Positions 1 through 6,304 of a DNA stretch of 7,086 bases are shown one piece after another (position 1 is the stretch's first letter; every line of letters starts with the position of its first letter). Source of the DNA: an uncultured Romboutsia sp. (GTDB taxonomy: Bacteria > Bacillota > Clostridia > Peptostreptococcales > Peptostreptococcaceae); the NCBI GenBank assembly GCA_937907205.1, contig CALESE010000058.1:1-7086 (forward strand), given 5' to 3'. A program made the position numbers and the translations under genes. The notes beneath the pieces are model-generated. The model did not search any database, was not told the DNA's origin, and worked only from the letters and a program-made list of their open reading frames with translations.

Positions 1-1054
1 TATCACCTTTTTTTATTGGTAAATTTAATTTATCTAATTTAATTTTTTGAGTATAGTTATTTTCTTTGCTACCATTTGGCAAAACTACTTTATAACTATA
101 TTTTGGTTCATAAACAAGTTTGCCTTGTTTACTTAAAAGAACTTTCTTTTTACCAATATAATCATCTTTATTTATTATAGTTTTAGATGTAAAATTATCA
201 AATCCGTAATCTAACAGTGTTCTAGAATCAAGATATAAATTATCTCCTTCAGTTTTAAAAACTGCAGCAATTAATCTCATATTATTTTTGACACCACTAG
301 ATAAAAGACACTTTCCTGCAGCATCTGTATATCCAGTTTTTATTCCATCTACTATTTCATATTTAATTGGAATATCTTGTCCCTTATATTTAATTTTATT
401 ATTAGAAGTTAAAAATTTATTTGTATTTACAAAATATCTTTCATATGGATAATTTTGTGTAGCAGGATAACTTATAGATTTAGTTTTCACAATATCTTTA
501 AAAACTTCATTATTCATAGCTTCTCTAGCCATTAAAGCCATATCATATGCAGTTGTATAGTGATTATCATCAGGTAATCCATGAGGATTGTTAAAATGAG
601 TATTTTTAGCACCAATAGATTTTGCCTCTATATTCATTAATTTTACAAATTCTTCTATAGACCCACTCACATAATTAGCTAAAACTACTGCAGCATCATT
701 AGCTGAGTGAATAAGTAATGCATCTAATAACTGTCTGACAGTAAATGATTCTCCATTTTTTAGATACATACTAGAACCATCTACAGGGGGTAAATCCTTA
801 ATTTTAACAACTTGACTTAAGTCAGAAACATTCTTTAAAACAACATAAGCAGTCCAAGTTTTTGTTGTAGAAGCTGGGTATAGTTTTTGAGATCCATTTT
901 TATTATATAAAACTTTACCAGTCTCAAAATCCATCAATACTGCATATTGTGCAGTTAAATTGGGTTCGTTATTAGCATAAGAGCTATTTGTATTAGCTAA
1001 AAAAGAGGTAATCGTTATAGAAAATGCTATTAAAAGTGATATGATTTTTTTCAT
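1..1054 (-). CDS. dacF: D-alanyl-D-alanine carboxypeptidase (peptidase S11, DacF/PBP5-like), C-terminus cut by window edge
   Basis: Translating the minus strand from the ATG at 1054-1052 gives 351 residues with no stop before the window edge, so the gene is 3'-partial. Residues 1-27 are a signal peptide: Lys2-Lys3, a hydrophobic core, and a likely cleavage after Ser-Tyr-Ala27. The three motifs of penicillin-recognising serine peptidases appear in order: SxxK as S62-T-T-K65 (nucleophile Ser62), SxN as S117-A-N119, and KTG as K239-T-G241 within DGIKTGYT. Residues after about 290 fit the beta-rich C-terminal domain of PBP5-like enzymes, and the membrane-anchoring tail would lie outside the window. 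Known members remove the terminal D-Ala from peptidoglycan pentapeptides outside the cell and so limit cross-linking. A GGAGG (complement of 1062-1066) lies 7 nt before the start. The gene is transcribed divergently from comEA, with no evident functional link to the selenium genes. The family is certain; the dacF name as opposed to dacA/dacB-like paralogs is less so. Confidence 0.93.
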   Translation of the reverse strand, partial: MKKIISLLIAFSITITSFLANTNSSYANNEPNLTAQYAVLMDFETGKVLYNKNGSQKLYPASTTKTWTAYVVLKNVSDLSQVVKIKDLPPVDGSSMYLKNGESFTVRQLLDALLIHSANDAAVVLANYVSGSIEEFVKLMNIEAKSIGAKNTHFNNPHGLPDDNHYTTAYDMALMAREAMNNEVFKDIVKTKSISYPATQNYPYERYFVNTNKFLTSNNKIKYKGQDIPIKYEIVDGIKTGYTDAAGKCLLSSGVKNNMRLIAAVFKTEGDNLYLDSRTLLDYGFDNFTSKTIINKDDYIGKKKVLLSKQGKLVYEPKYSYKVVLPNGSKENNYTQKIKLDKLNLPIKKGD

Positions 1055-1086
1055 ATTATAACCTCCGAATTTAAAATTTATATTTT

Positions 1087-1095
1087 AGTATAACA
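1087..1095 (-). promoter_or_regulatory. Candidate extended -10 promoter for the carboxypeptidase gene
   Basis: Read on the minus strand, these bases are TGTTATACT, a TG-n-TATACT extended -10 element, 32 bp upstream of the dacF start codon. No good TTGACA-like -35 sits at the expected distance, which is tolerated for extended -10 promoters. In such AT-rich DNA a chance match is quite possible, so this is a moderate-to-weak call. Confidence 0.4.
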
Positions 1096-1114
1096 TATAT
1101 TTGGTAATAATTAA

Positions 1115-1128
1115 AAGGAAGGAGTGAT
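1115..1128 (+). promoter_or_regulatory. Ribosome binding site fixing a TTG start for comEA
   Basis: AAGGAAGGAGTGAT is strongly complementary to the 3' end of 16S rRNA. The GGAG core (1121-1124) lies 10 nt before the TTG at 1135. The first in-frame ATG is codon 21 (Met21), inside the predicted membrane segment, so the TTG start is well supported. Confidence 0.8.
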
Positions 1129-1134
1129 TAAAGT

Positions 1135-1785
1135 TTGAAAAAAATAGGTAAGTTCAGTATATTTTTAATAATTCTATTTTTGGGTATTGGATATATGGTG
1201 TATAAATTTAATTTAGATATAAATGAAAATATTTATGTTGTAAGTGAAAGTAAAGAAAATAATAAGCAATTAGCAAGTGATGTTAATCTATCGAAAGAAT
1301 TAGACAATAAAGATATAAGAAAAGATTATGATAATTCAATAAAAGATGTAAATATGATAACAATACATATTAGTGGAGAAGTAAATAATCCAGGTATAGT
1401 TAATATAGAGTCAGATAAGAGGTTATCTGATGCAGTTGATAAATTAGGTGGAGTAACAGAAAATGCTGATCTTAATAATATTAATTTAGCTATGAAAATA
1501 GAAGATGCTAAGCATTATATAATACCAAAAATAGGAGAAGAAATTAAAAACAATGAATCAATAAATAATGAAAATAATAATAGCGATTCTAATAAAGTTA
1601 ATATTAATAATGCTACGATAGAAGATTTAGATAAATTACCAGGGATAGGTGAGGCAACTGCAAATAAAATAATAAATTATAGAGAAGAAAATGGTGATTT
1701 TAAATCAATAGAAGAATTAAAGAATGTAAATGGAATAGGTAGCAAAAAATATGAACAAATTAAAGATGAAATAACGTTAAATTAG
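1135..1785 (+). CDS. comEA: ComEA-like membrane-anchored DNA-binding protein (SLBB + helix-hairpin-helix)
   Basis: 216 residues, starting at TTG behind a strong ribosome binding site. Residues 6-24 form one hydrophobic membrane anchor with a short Lys-rich inside end, so the rest probably faces outward. Residues 25-72 are a polar linker. Residues 73-133 form a SLBB-type domain (TIHISGEVNNPG... LGG... YIIPKIGE). Residues 136-152 are an Asn/Ser-rich linker. Residues 153-214 form the ComEA C-terminal helix-hairpin-helix region, with two hairpin motifs, LPGIGEATANKI (168-179) and VNGIGSKKYEQI (198-209). In transforming bacteria ComEA is the surface DNA receptor that binds double-stranded DNA and hands it to the ComEC channel. 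No comEB or comEC gene lies beside it here, which leaves natural competence or another envelope DNA-binding role open. It precedes selD by 58 bp on the same strand with no clear terminator, so read-through into selD is possible. Confidence 0.9.
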   Translation: MKKIGKFSIFLIILFLGIGYMVYKFNLDINENIYVVSESKENNKQLASDVNLSKELDNKDIRKDYDNSIKDVNMITIHISGEVNNPGIVNIESDKRLSDAVDKLGGVTENADLNNINLAMKIEDAKHYIIPKIGEEIKNNESINNENNNSDSNKVNINNATIEDLDKLPGIGEATANKIINYREENGDFKSIEELKNVNGIGSKKYEQIKDEITLN

Positions 1786-1803
1786 GAAATATGTAGAAAT
1801 TTA

Positions 1804-1812
1804 TGATATTAT
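1804..1812 (+). promoter_or_regulatory. Candidate extended -10 promoter for the selD operon
   Basis: TGATATTAT is a TG-n-TATTAT extended -10 element in the 58-bp gap between comEA and selD. It would place the transcript start near 1818-1820, leaving a leader of about 25 nt before the selD ATG. No convincing -35 is visible. It could let selD-selA-selB be transcribed independently of comEA, but AT-rich chance matches are common. Confidence 0.35.
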
Positions 1813-1843
1813 AAAAAAGTAAATTTATATAAAGGAGTATAAT

Positions 1844-2884
1844 ATGGATATATTAAAAAGACTTACAGATATGACATCATCAGGCGGCTGAGCAGCTAAA
1901 ATTGGACCAGAGGTTCTGGCATCAGTTTTATCCCAACTTCCTAAAAATGATAATACAGAAAATTTATTAGTAGGATTAGAAACATCAGATGATGCAGCAG
2001 TATATAAATTAAATGATGAAATGGCTTTAATACAAACATTAGACTTTTTTACTCCTATGATAGATGATCCATTTACATTTGGACAAATAGCAGCAGCAAA
2101 TTCACTTTCAGATGTATATGCTATGGGAGGTGTACCAACTGTTGCAATGAATATTGTTTGCTTCCCATCATGCCATGATATGAATGTATTAGCTGAAATA
2201 CTAAAAGGCGGATTTGATAAGGTAAAAGAAAGTGGAGCTCTTTTAGTTGGAGGACATACAGTAGATGATAAAGAACCAAAATATGGATTATCAGTATCTG
2301 GTATAGTTAACCCAAATAAAGTATTATCCAATGCAAATGCAAAAGTTGGAGATAAGTTAGTACTTACAAAGCCTATAGGTGTAGGTATATTAAATACAGG
2401 AATGAAGGAAAGTTTAGTATCTGAAGATATTAGTAAAAAAGCAATTGAAGTTATGGTACATTTAAATAAATATGCAGCTATGAGTTTTGAAAATATAGAA
2501 GTAAACTCAGTAACTGATATAACTGGATTTGGACTTTTAGGACATGCCTTAGAAATGGCAAAGGCTTCAAATGTTAATATAGAAATAGATTCTAGTAAAG
2601 TTCCTATAATTGAAGGTGCAATTGAAATGGCAAAAATGGGTATTATTCCAGGAGGTATGTATAGAAATAAACAATATATATCTAAAGATGTTGAATTAAA
2701 AGATGTTGAAGAATATATAGAAGATATATTATATGACCCACAAACATCAGGTGGACTATTAATATCTGTTAAGGAAGAGTATGCTGATACATTAGTAGAA
2801 GATATGCTGAAAAATGGTTCTATAGAAGCTAAAATAATAGGAGAAGTTAAAGTTAAGTCTGATAAATATATTACGGTTATATAA
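1844..2884 (+). CDS. selD: Selenophosphate synthetase SelD, itself a selenoprotein (Sec16 encoded by TGA)
   Basis: 346 residues when the in-frame TGA at codon 16 is read as selenocysteine; this matches the usual family length of about 345-350. The ATG at 1844 follows AAAGGAG (1831-1837) with 6-nt spacing. SelD makes selenophosphate from selenide and ATP in the cytoplasm, supplying SelA. The N-terminal loop reads SSGG-Sec16-AAK19, matching the catalytic Cys17/Lys20 pair of the E. coli enzyme. The metal/ATP-binding acidic residues are also in place: the SDD at 48-50, Asp90 in SLSDVYAMGG, and Asp225 in TDITGFG. Gly-rich VGGHT (135-139) and DPQTSGG (298-304) are further family signatures. The frame is open from codon 17 to the TAA at 2882-2884. 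If TGA were treated as stop, a caller would begin at Met60 and lose the catalytic segment; that ATG has no good ribosome binding site. selA and selB follow on the same strand. Confidence 0.97.
1888..1925 (+). promoter_or_regulatory. Bacterial SECIS element in selD mRNA
   Basis: Downstream of the TGA an apical hairpin forms: CCAGA (1907-1911), loop GGT (1912-1914), TCTGG (1915-1919), five perfect pairs. The loop starts 20 nt after the TGA, within the 16-37 nt spacing usual for bacterial SECIS. It carries the G at the first loop position and the GGU sequence seen in the E. coli fdhF element. A lower helix is also possible, with CTGA (1888-1891, containing the TGA) pairing with TCAG (1922-1925). 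SelB binds such loops through its C-terminal winged-helix domain. The pairing is read by eye, not from a folding calculation. Confidence 0.85.
1889..1891 (+). other. Selenocysteine (TGA) recoding codon in selD
   Basis: TGA lies in frame at codon 16, flanked upstream by SSGG and downstream by AAKIGPEVL, both matching the SelD active-site loop. TGA is not a general sense codon here: tryptophan in SelA and SelB is encoded by TGG, and the other genes have no internal TGA. The only special TGA therefore sits where the family has its catalytic Cys or Sec, and selA and selB lie directly downstream. Together these make Sec insertion much more likely than a nonsense mutation or sequencing error. Confidence 0.95.
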
Positions 2885-2898
2885 ATAACCGTTTTTTT
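2873..2898 (+). terminator. Hairpin plus T-tract between selD and selA (weak terminator or attenuator)
   Basis: ACGGTTAT (2873-2880) pairs perfectly with ATAACCGT (2885-2892) across a 4-nt loop, and seven T residues follow (2892-2898). This is the shape of an intrinsic terminator, but the 8-bp stem has only three G-C pairs, so it is probably leaky. The 5' arm lies in the last codons of selD and the loop contains most of the stop codon, so a ribosome finishing selD would cover it. selA begins 35 nt after the T-tract with no convincing promoter of its own, which implies partial read-through. Confidence 0.65.
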
Positions 2899-2917
2899 AA
2901 TAAAGTAAAATGAATTA

Positions 2918-2929
2918 AGAAAGAGTGAT
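2918..2929 (+). promoter_or_regulatory. Ribosome binding site fixing a TTG start for selA
   Basis: AGAAAGAGTGAT resembles the full anti-Shine-Dalgarno complement (AGAAAGGAGGTGAT) with two bases missing. It points to the TTG at 2934. The in-frame GTG at 2925 lies inside this site and so cannot be the start served by it. Confidence 0.7.
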
Positions 2930-2933
2930 AATT

Positions 2934-4343
2934 TTGAATAAAAAAGAGTTATTTTCTAAGTTACCATCAGTAGATGAAGTAATTGGAAATAAAGAAATAG
3001 AAAATTTGCTAAAAGAATATCCTAGAAGTTTGGCAGTTGAGTTTACTAGAGAAGCAATTGCAAATAAAAGAAAAGAAATAGTTAAACTAAGTGATATATC
3101 AAATGGATTTAATATAGATATTAAAAATATTATAGAGTATATTATAAATAAAACTAAGTTAGAATATTCTCTTTCATTAAAAAATGTAATAAATGGTACA
3201 GGAACGGTTATACATACTAACTTAGGTAGATCTCTACTTAGTGAAGAGATTAAAGATGAAGTTTGGAAGTTATCATCACGATACTCTAATTTAGAGTATA
3301 ATTTAGAACAAGGAGAAAGAGGATCTAGATATTCTCATATAACTGATATAATAAAAAGATTAACAAATGCAGAAGATGTATTAATTGTAAATAATAATGC
3401 AGCTGCAGTTTTATTAGTTTTAAATACTTTAGCGAGAGATGGAGAAGCCATAGTCTCACGTGGTGAATTGGTTGAAGTAGGAGGGTCTTTTAGGATACCT
3501 AGTATAATGGAACTGAGTGGAGCAAAGCTTATAGAAGTAGGATCAACAAATAAAACACATTTATTTGATTATGAAGAAAATATAAATGAAAATACCAAAG
3601 TATTAATGAAAGTACATACAAGTAATTATAAAATAATTGGATTTACAGAAAGTGTAAGTATAGATAAGTTATCTAGTTTAGGTGATAAGTATAATATACC
3701 AGTTATAGAAGACTTAGGTAGTGGAGTTTTAATTGATTTGTCTAAATATGGACTTTCATATGAACCAACTGTACTTGACTCAATTGAAAAAGGTATAGAT
3801 ATTGTTACCTTTAGTGGTGATAAATTGCTTGGAGGTCCACAAGCAGGGATTATAGTTGGAAAGAAAAAGTATATAGATAAAATGAAAAAAAATCAATTAA
3901 CAAGAGCATTAAGAGTAGATAAATTAACTATATCTGCACTAGAAGCTACATTAAGATTGTATTTAGATGAAGAAAAGGCTATAAAAAATATACCTACATT
4001 AAAAATGTTGACATATAAGATTGAAGAATTAGAAGAAAAAGCAGTAAGATTATTTAATAAAATATCAAGTTTAAATTTAGATATAAATATTAAAATAGAA
4101 GATGGATTTTCTCAAGTAGGAGGGGGATCTATGCCAATAGAAGTTATGAAAACTAAGGTTATTTCAATAGTACCAAATAATATTAGTGTATCTAAGTTAG
4201 AGAAACAAATGAGATTAAGTGATAGTCATATAATTGGGAAAATATACGATAATAAATATATTTTAGATATTAGAACTATATTTGAGGATGAATTTGATAT
4301 TATAGCAAATGAAATACATCATATAATAGATAAATGCTTTTAG
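2934..4343 (+). CDS. selA: L-seryl-tRNA(Sec) selenium transferase (selenocysteine synthase) SelA
   Basis: 469 residues from the TTG at 2934, close to the 463 of E. coli SelA. This cytoplasmic PLP enzyme converts Ser-tRNA(Sec) to Sec-tRNA(Sec) using selenophosphate from SelD; bacterial SelA is typically a homodecamer. The N-terminal region (about 1-65) fits the tRNA-binding domain. The aminotransferase-like core follows, with GTGTVIHTNLGRSLL near 88-102 and NNNAAAVLL near 153-161. The PLP-binding lysine is expected at Lys297 in TFSGDKLLGGPQAG, matching Lys295 of E. coli. All family landmarks are present and the frame is intact. A GTG at 2925 would add three residues but overlaps the ribosome binding site. 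The stop TAG (4341-4343) is 11 nt before the selB start, so the two genes are tightly linked. Expression may be limited by the hairpin after selD. Confidence 0.97.
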   Translation: MNKKELFSKLPSVDEVIGNKEIENLLKEYPRSLAVEFTREAIANKRKEIVKLSDISNGFNIDIKNIIEYIINKTKLEYSLSLKNVINGTGTVIHTNLGRSLLSEEIKDEVWKLSSRYSNLEYNLEQGERGSRYSHITDIIKRLTNAEDVLIVNNNAAAVLLVLNTLARDGEAIVSRGELVEVGGSFRIPSIMELSGAKLIEVGSTNKTHLFDYEENINENTKVLMKVHTSNYKIIGFTESVSIDKLSSLGDKYNIPVIEDLGSGVLIDLSKYGLSYEPTVLDSIEKGIDIVTFSGDKLLGGPQAGIIVGKKKYIDKMKKNQLTRALRVDKLTISALEATLRLYLDEEKAIKNIPTLKMLTYKIEELEEKAVRLFNKISSLNLDINIKIEDGFSQVGGGSMPIEVMKTKVISIVPNNISVSKLEKQMRLSDSHIIGKIYDNKYILDIRTIFEDEFDIIANEIHHIIDKCF

Positions 4344-4354
4344 GGAGGATAAGT

Positions 4355-6235
4355 ATGAAAAATATAGTAATAGGAACAGCAGGTCATATAGATCATGGTA
4401 AAACTACTCTTATAAAAGCTCTTACAGGGAGAGATACAGATACTTTAGCAGAAGAGAAAAAAAGAGGTATATCTATTGATTTAGGATTTACATATTTTGA
4501 TTTACCGGGCAATAAAAGAGCAGGAATAATAGATGTTCCTGGACATGAGAAATTTATAAAAAATATGCTTGCAGGTGTATCAGGTATAGACATAGTTTTA
4601 CTTGTTATTTCAGCTGAGGAAGGTATAATGCCACAAACTGTTGAGCATTTGGATATTTTAAATTTTTTAAATGTAAAAAAAGGTATAGTGGTTATTACTA
4701 AATGTGATAATGTAGATAAAGAATTATTAGATATAATAAAAGAAGATATAAGTGAAAAAATACAAGGAACTTTTTTAGAAAATAGTAAAGTATTAGAAGT
4801 GGATTCTATTTCAAGAAATGGAATATATGAATTAATATTAAATATTGATGAATTAAGTAAAGGTATAGAAGATAATAATGAAAATTTATCACCAAGGATG
4901 AATATAGATAGAATTTTTACAGTTAAAGGGTTTGGGACAGTAATAACAGGAACTTTATTAGAAGGTGAGATTAGTATAGATGATGATTTAATAGTTTATC
5001 CTAAGAATTTACCAACAAAGATTAGAAATATACAAGTTCATGGAGAAAATGTAGATAGAGCATATTCAGGTCAAAGAGTAGCTATTAATATATCGAATAT
5101 AAAAGTAGATGATATAAAAAGAGGAGATGTATTAGCAAAAGAAGGTTCATTAGAAGAATCAATGATGATTGATGTTAAAATAAACTTAGTAGGCCATTCA
5201 AATAAAACTTTAAAACATTGGGATAGATTAAGATTATACCATGGAAGTAGAGAGATACTATGTAGAGTTGTTCCATTAGATTTAGAAAAAATAGGTCAAG
5301 GTCAAAGTGGATATGCCCAATTAAGACTAGAAGAAAGTATAGTTTCCAAGAAAGGAGATAAATTTGTACTAAGAAACTATTCACCTATGGAAACTATAGG
5401 TGGAGGAGTTATAATTGATACTATTCCTAAAAAACATAAAAGATTTGATGATAATGTAATAAAATCATTGAAGGTAAAAGAAAAAGGAGAATTAAAAAGC
5501 ATAATAGAGTCCTATCTTAAAAAAGATCTAGATATCTATTTAAATATAAAAGATATAATAGTCTATACTGGTGACAATGAAGCAAGTATAAATAAAGCTA
5601 TTTCAGTATTAGAAGAAGAAGGTAAATTGATAAAAATAAACAACTTTTTATTACATATAGAAAAATATGAAAAGTTAAAGAATAAGTCTTTAGAAATATT
5701 AAATGATTATCATAAAAAATACAGACTTAGAAAAGGTATATCAAAAGAAGAATTTAGATCAAGATTAGAGCCAAAGTTTAAGATAAAAGATATAGATAAA
5801 TTACTTGAAAATATGTGTGATGATAAAATTATTAAAATCGAAGGTAGTTATATATTTAGATATGAATTTGAACCTAAATTAAATGAAAAGCAAAAAGAAA
5901 TAGAAAAAGAGATACAAAGTATACTAAAAAAATCTAAGTTAGAAGAAATATTAACTATAGATAAAATTTGTAAAAATAATTATTATACAGAAGTATTAGA
6001 GTTTATGATAGGTAATAGTGTGGAAAAGCTAGACGATATTCATGTTATAGATAAAGAGTATTATGAGTATTTAAAACAACATTTGATAGAATATTTAAAT
6101 GAAAATAAGGAAATAACATTAAGTCAATATAGAGATTTGCTTAATTCTAGTAGAAAAAACTGTTTAATTATATTAGAGAACTTTGATAGAAATAAGATAA
6201 CCAAAAGAGAAGATAATAAAAGAATCTTAGCGTAA
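4355..6235 (+). CDS. selB: Selenocysteine-specific translation elongation factor SelB
   Basis: 626 residues from the ATG at 4355, with GGGAGG (4343-4348) 6 nt upstream. An in-frame ATG at 4334 lies inside selA and would place that ribosome site within the coding sequence, so it is disfavoured. SelB is a GTPase that carries Sec-tRNA(Sec) to ribosomes stalled at a UGA marked by a SECIS hairpin. The EF-Tu-like G domain has G1 GHIDHGKTT (10-18), switch I RGISIDLGF (37-45), G3 DVPGHEKF (60-67) and G4 TKCD (115-118). The beta-barrel domains II and III cover about 185-355, including VKGFGTVITGTLLEG and the GYAQLRLEE segment. Residues from about 375 to 626 form the winged-helix repeats, the last (about 585-622, ITLSQYRDLL...) being the SECIS-binding end. 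Full length and no truncation. The hairpin in selD is its evident target in this window. It is the last gene of the selD-selA-selB set. Confidence 0.97.
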   Translation: MKNIVIGTAGHIDHGKTTLIKALTGRDTDTLAEEKKRGISIDLGFTYFDLPGNKRAGIIDVPGHEKFIKNMLAGVSGIDIVLLVISAEEGIMPQTVEHLDILNFLNVKKGIVVITKCDNVDKELLDIIKEDISEKIQGTFLENSKVLEVDSISRNGIYELILNIDELSKGIEDNNENLSPRMNIDRIFTVKGFGTVITGTLLEGEISIDDDLIVYPKNLPTKIRNIQVHGENVDRAYSGQRVAINISNIKVDDIKRGDVLAKEGSLEESMMIDVKINLVGHSNKTLKHWDRLRLYHGSREILCRVVPLDLEKIGQGQSGYAQLRLEESIVSKKGDKFVLRNYSPMETIGGGVIIDTIPKKHKRFDDNVIKSLKVKEKGELKSIIESYLKKDLDIYLNIKDIIVYTGDNEASINKAISVLEEEGKLIKINNFLLHIEKYEKLKNKSLEILNDYHKKYRLRKGISKEEFRSRLEPKFKIKDIDKLLENMCDDKIIKIEGSYIFRYEFEPKLNEKQKEIEKEIQSILKKSKLEEILTIDKICKNNYYTEVLEFMIGNSVEKLDDIHVIDKEYYEYLKQHLIEYLNENKEITLSQYRDLLNSSRKNCLIILENFDRNKITKREDNKRILA

Positions 6236-6243
6236 AATAAAAA

Positions 6244-6272
6244 GTGAGAGAAATTGTCAAATATAGTATAAT
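6244..6272 (+). promoter_or_regulatory. Candidate promoter for the downstream membrane protein gene
   Basis: GTGAGA (6244-6249, four of six matches to TTGACA) and a perfect TATAAT (6267-6272) are separated by 17 bp in the 69-bp gap after selB. The transcript would start near 6279, about 25 nt before the TTG start at 6305. This would make the downstream gene a separate transcription unit, though no terminator is visible after selB, so read-through is also possible. Confidence 0.5.
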
Positions 6273-6290
6273 TATCATATAGATTATTAA

Positions 6291-6303
6291 AGGGAGAGAT
6301 GAT
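6291..6303 (+). promoter_or_regulatory. Ribosome binding site favouring a TTG start for the membrane protein
   Basis: AGGGAGAGATGAT carries a GGGAG core (6292-6296) 8 nt before the TTG at 6305 but only 2 nt before the in-frame ATG at 6299. The spacing favours TTG, the same arrangement as in comEA and selA. The two choices differ by only two residues. Confidence 0.6.
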
Positions 6304-6304
6304 T

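Noticed and set aside
1889..1891. TGA as a nonsense mutation, sequencing error or tryptophan codon (code 4)
   Set aside because: It falls exactly on the catalytic Sec/Cys position, has a SECIS-like hairpin and selA/selB downstream, and tryptophan is encoded by TGG elsewhere in the window.
1825..2331. Minus-strand open frame of 168 codons opposite selD
   Set aside because: It lies antisense to the conserved SelD coding sequence, matches no family I recognise, and has no sensible ribosome binding site. It is a shadow frame.
2906..2911. TAAAAT as a -10 for a selA-specific promoter
   Set aside because: No -35 at the right distance, and the start would fall on the selA ribosome binding site.
2925..2927. 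GTG as the selA start
   Set aside because: It lies within the ribosome binding site; TTG at 2934 has proper spacing and gives MNKKELF.
3281..3299. Inverted repeat ATACTCTA-ATT-TAGAGTAT inside selA
   Set aside because: It encodes ordinary SelA residues (YSNLEY), has no T-tract or UGA nearby, and is not a SECIS or terminator.
4334..4336. ATG inside selA as the selB start
   Set aside because: No ribosome site precedes it, and it would add seven residues not expected before the MKNIVIGTAGHIDHGKT start of the G domain.
6254..6283. Alternative promoter TTGTCA with TATAGA
   Set aside because: The -10 is poorer and the spacer is 18 nt; the GTGAGA-17-TATAAT pair is the better candidate in the same gap.
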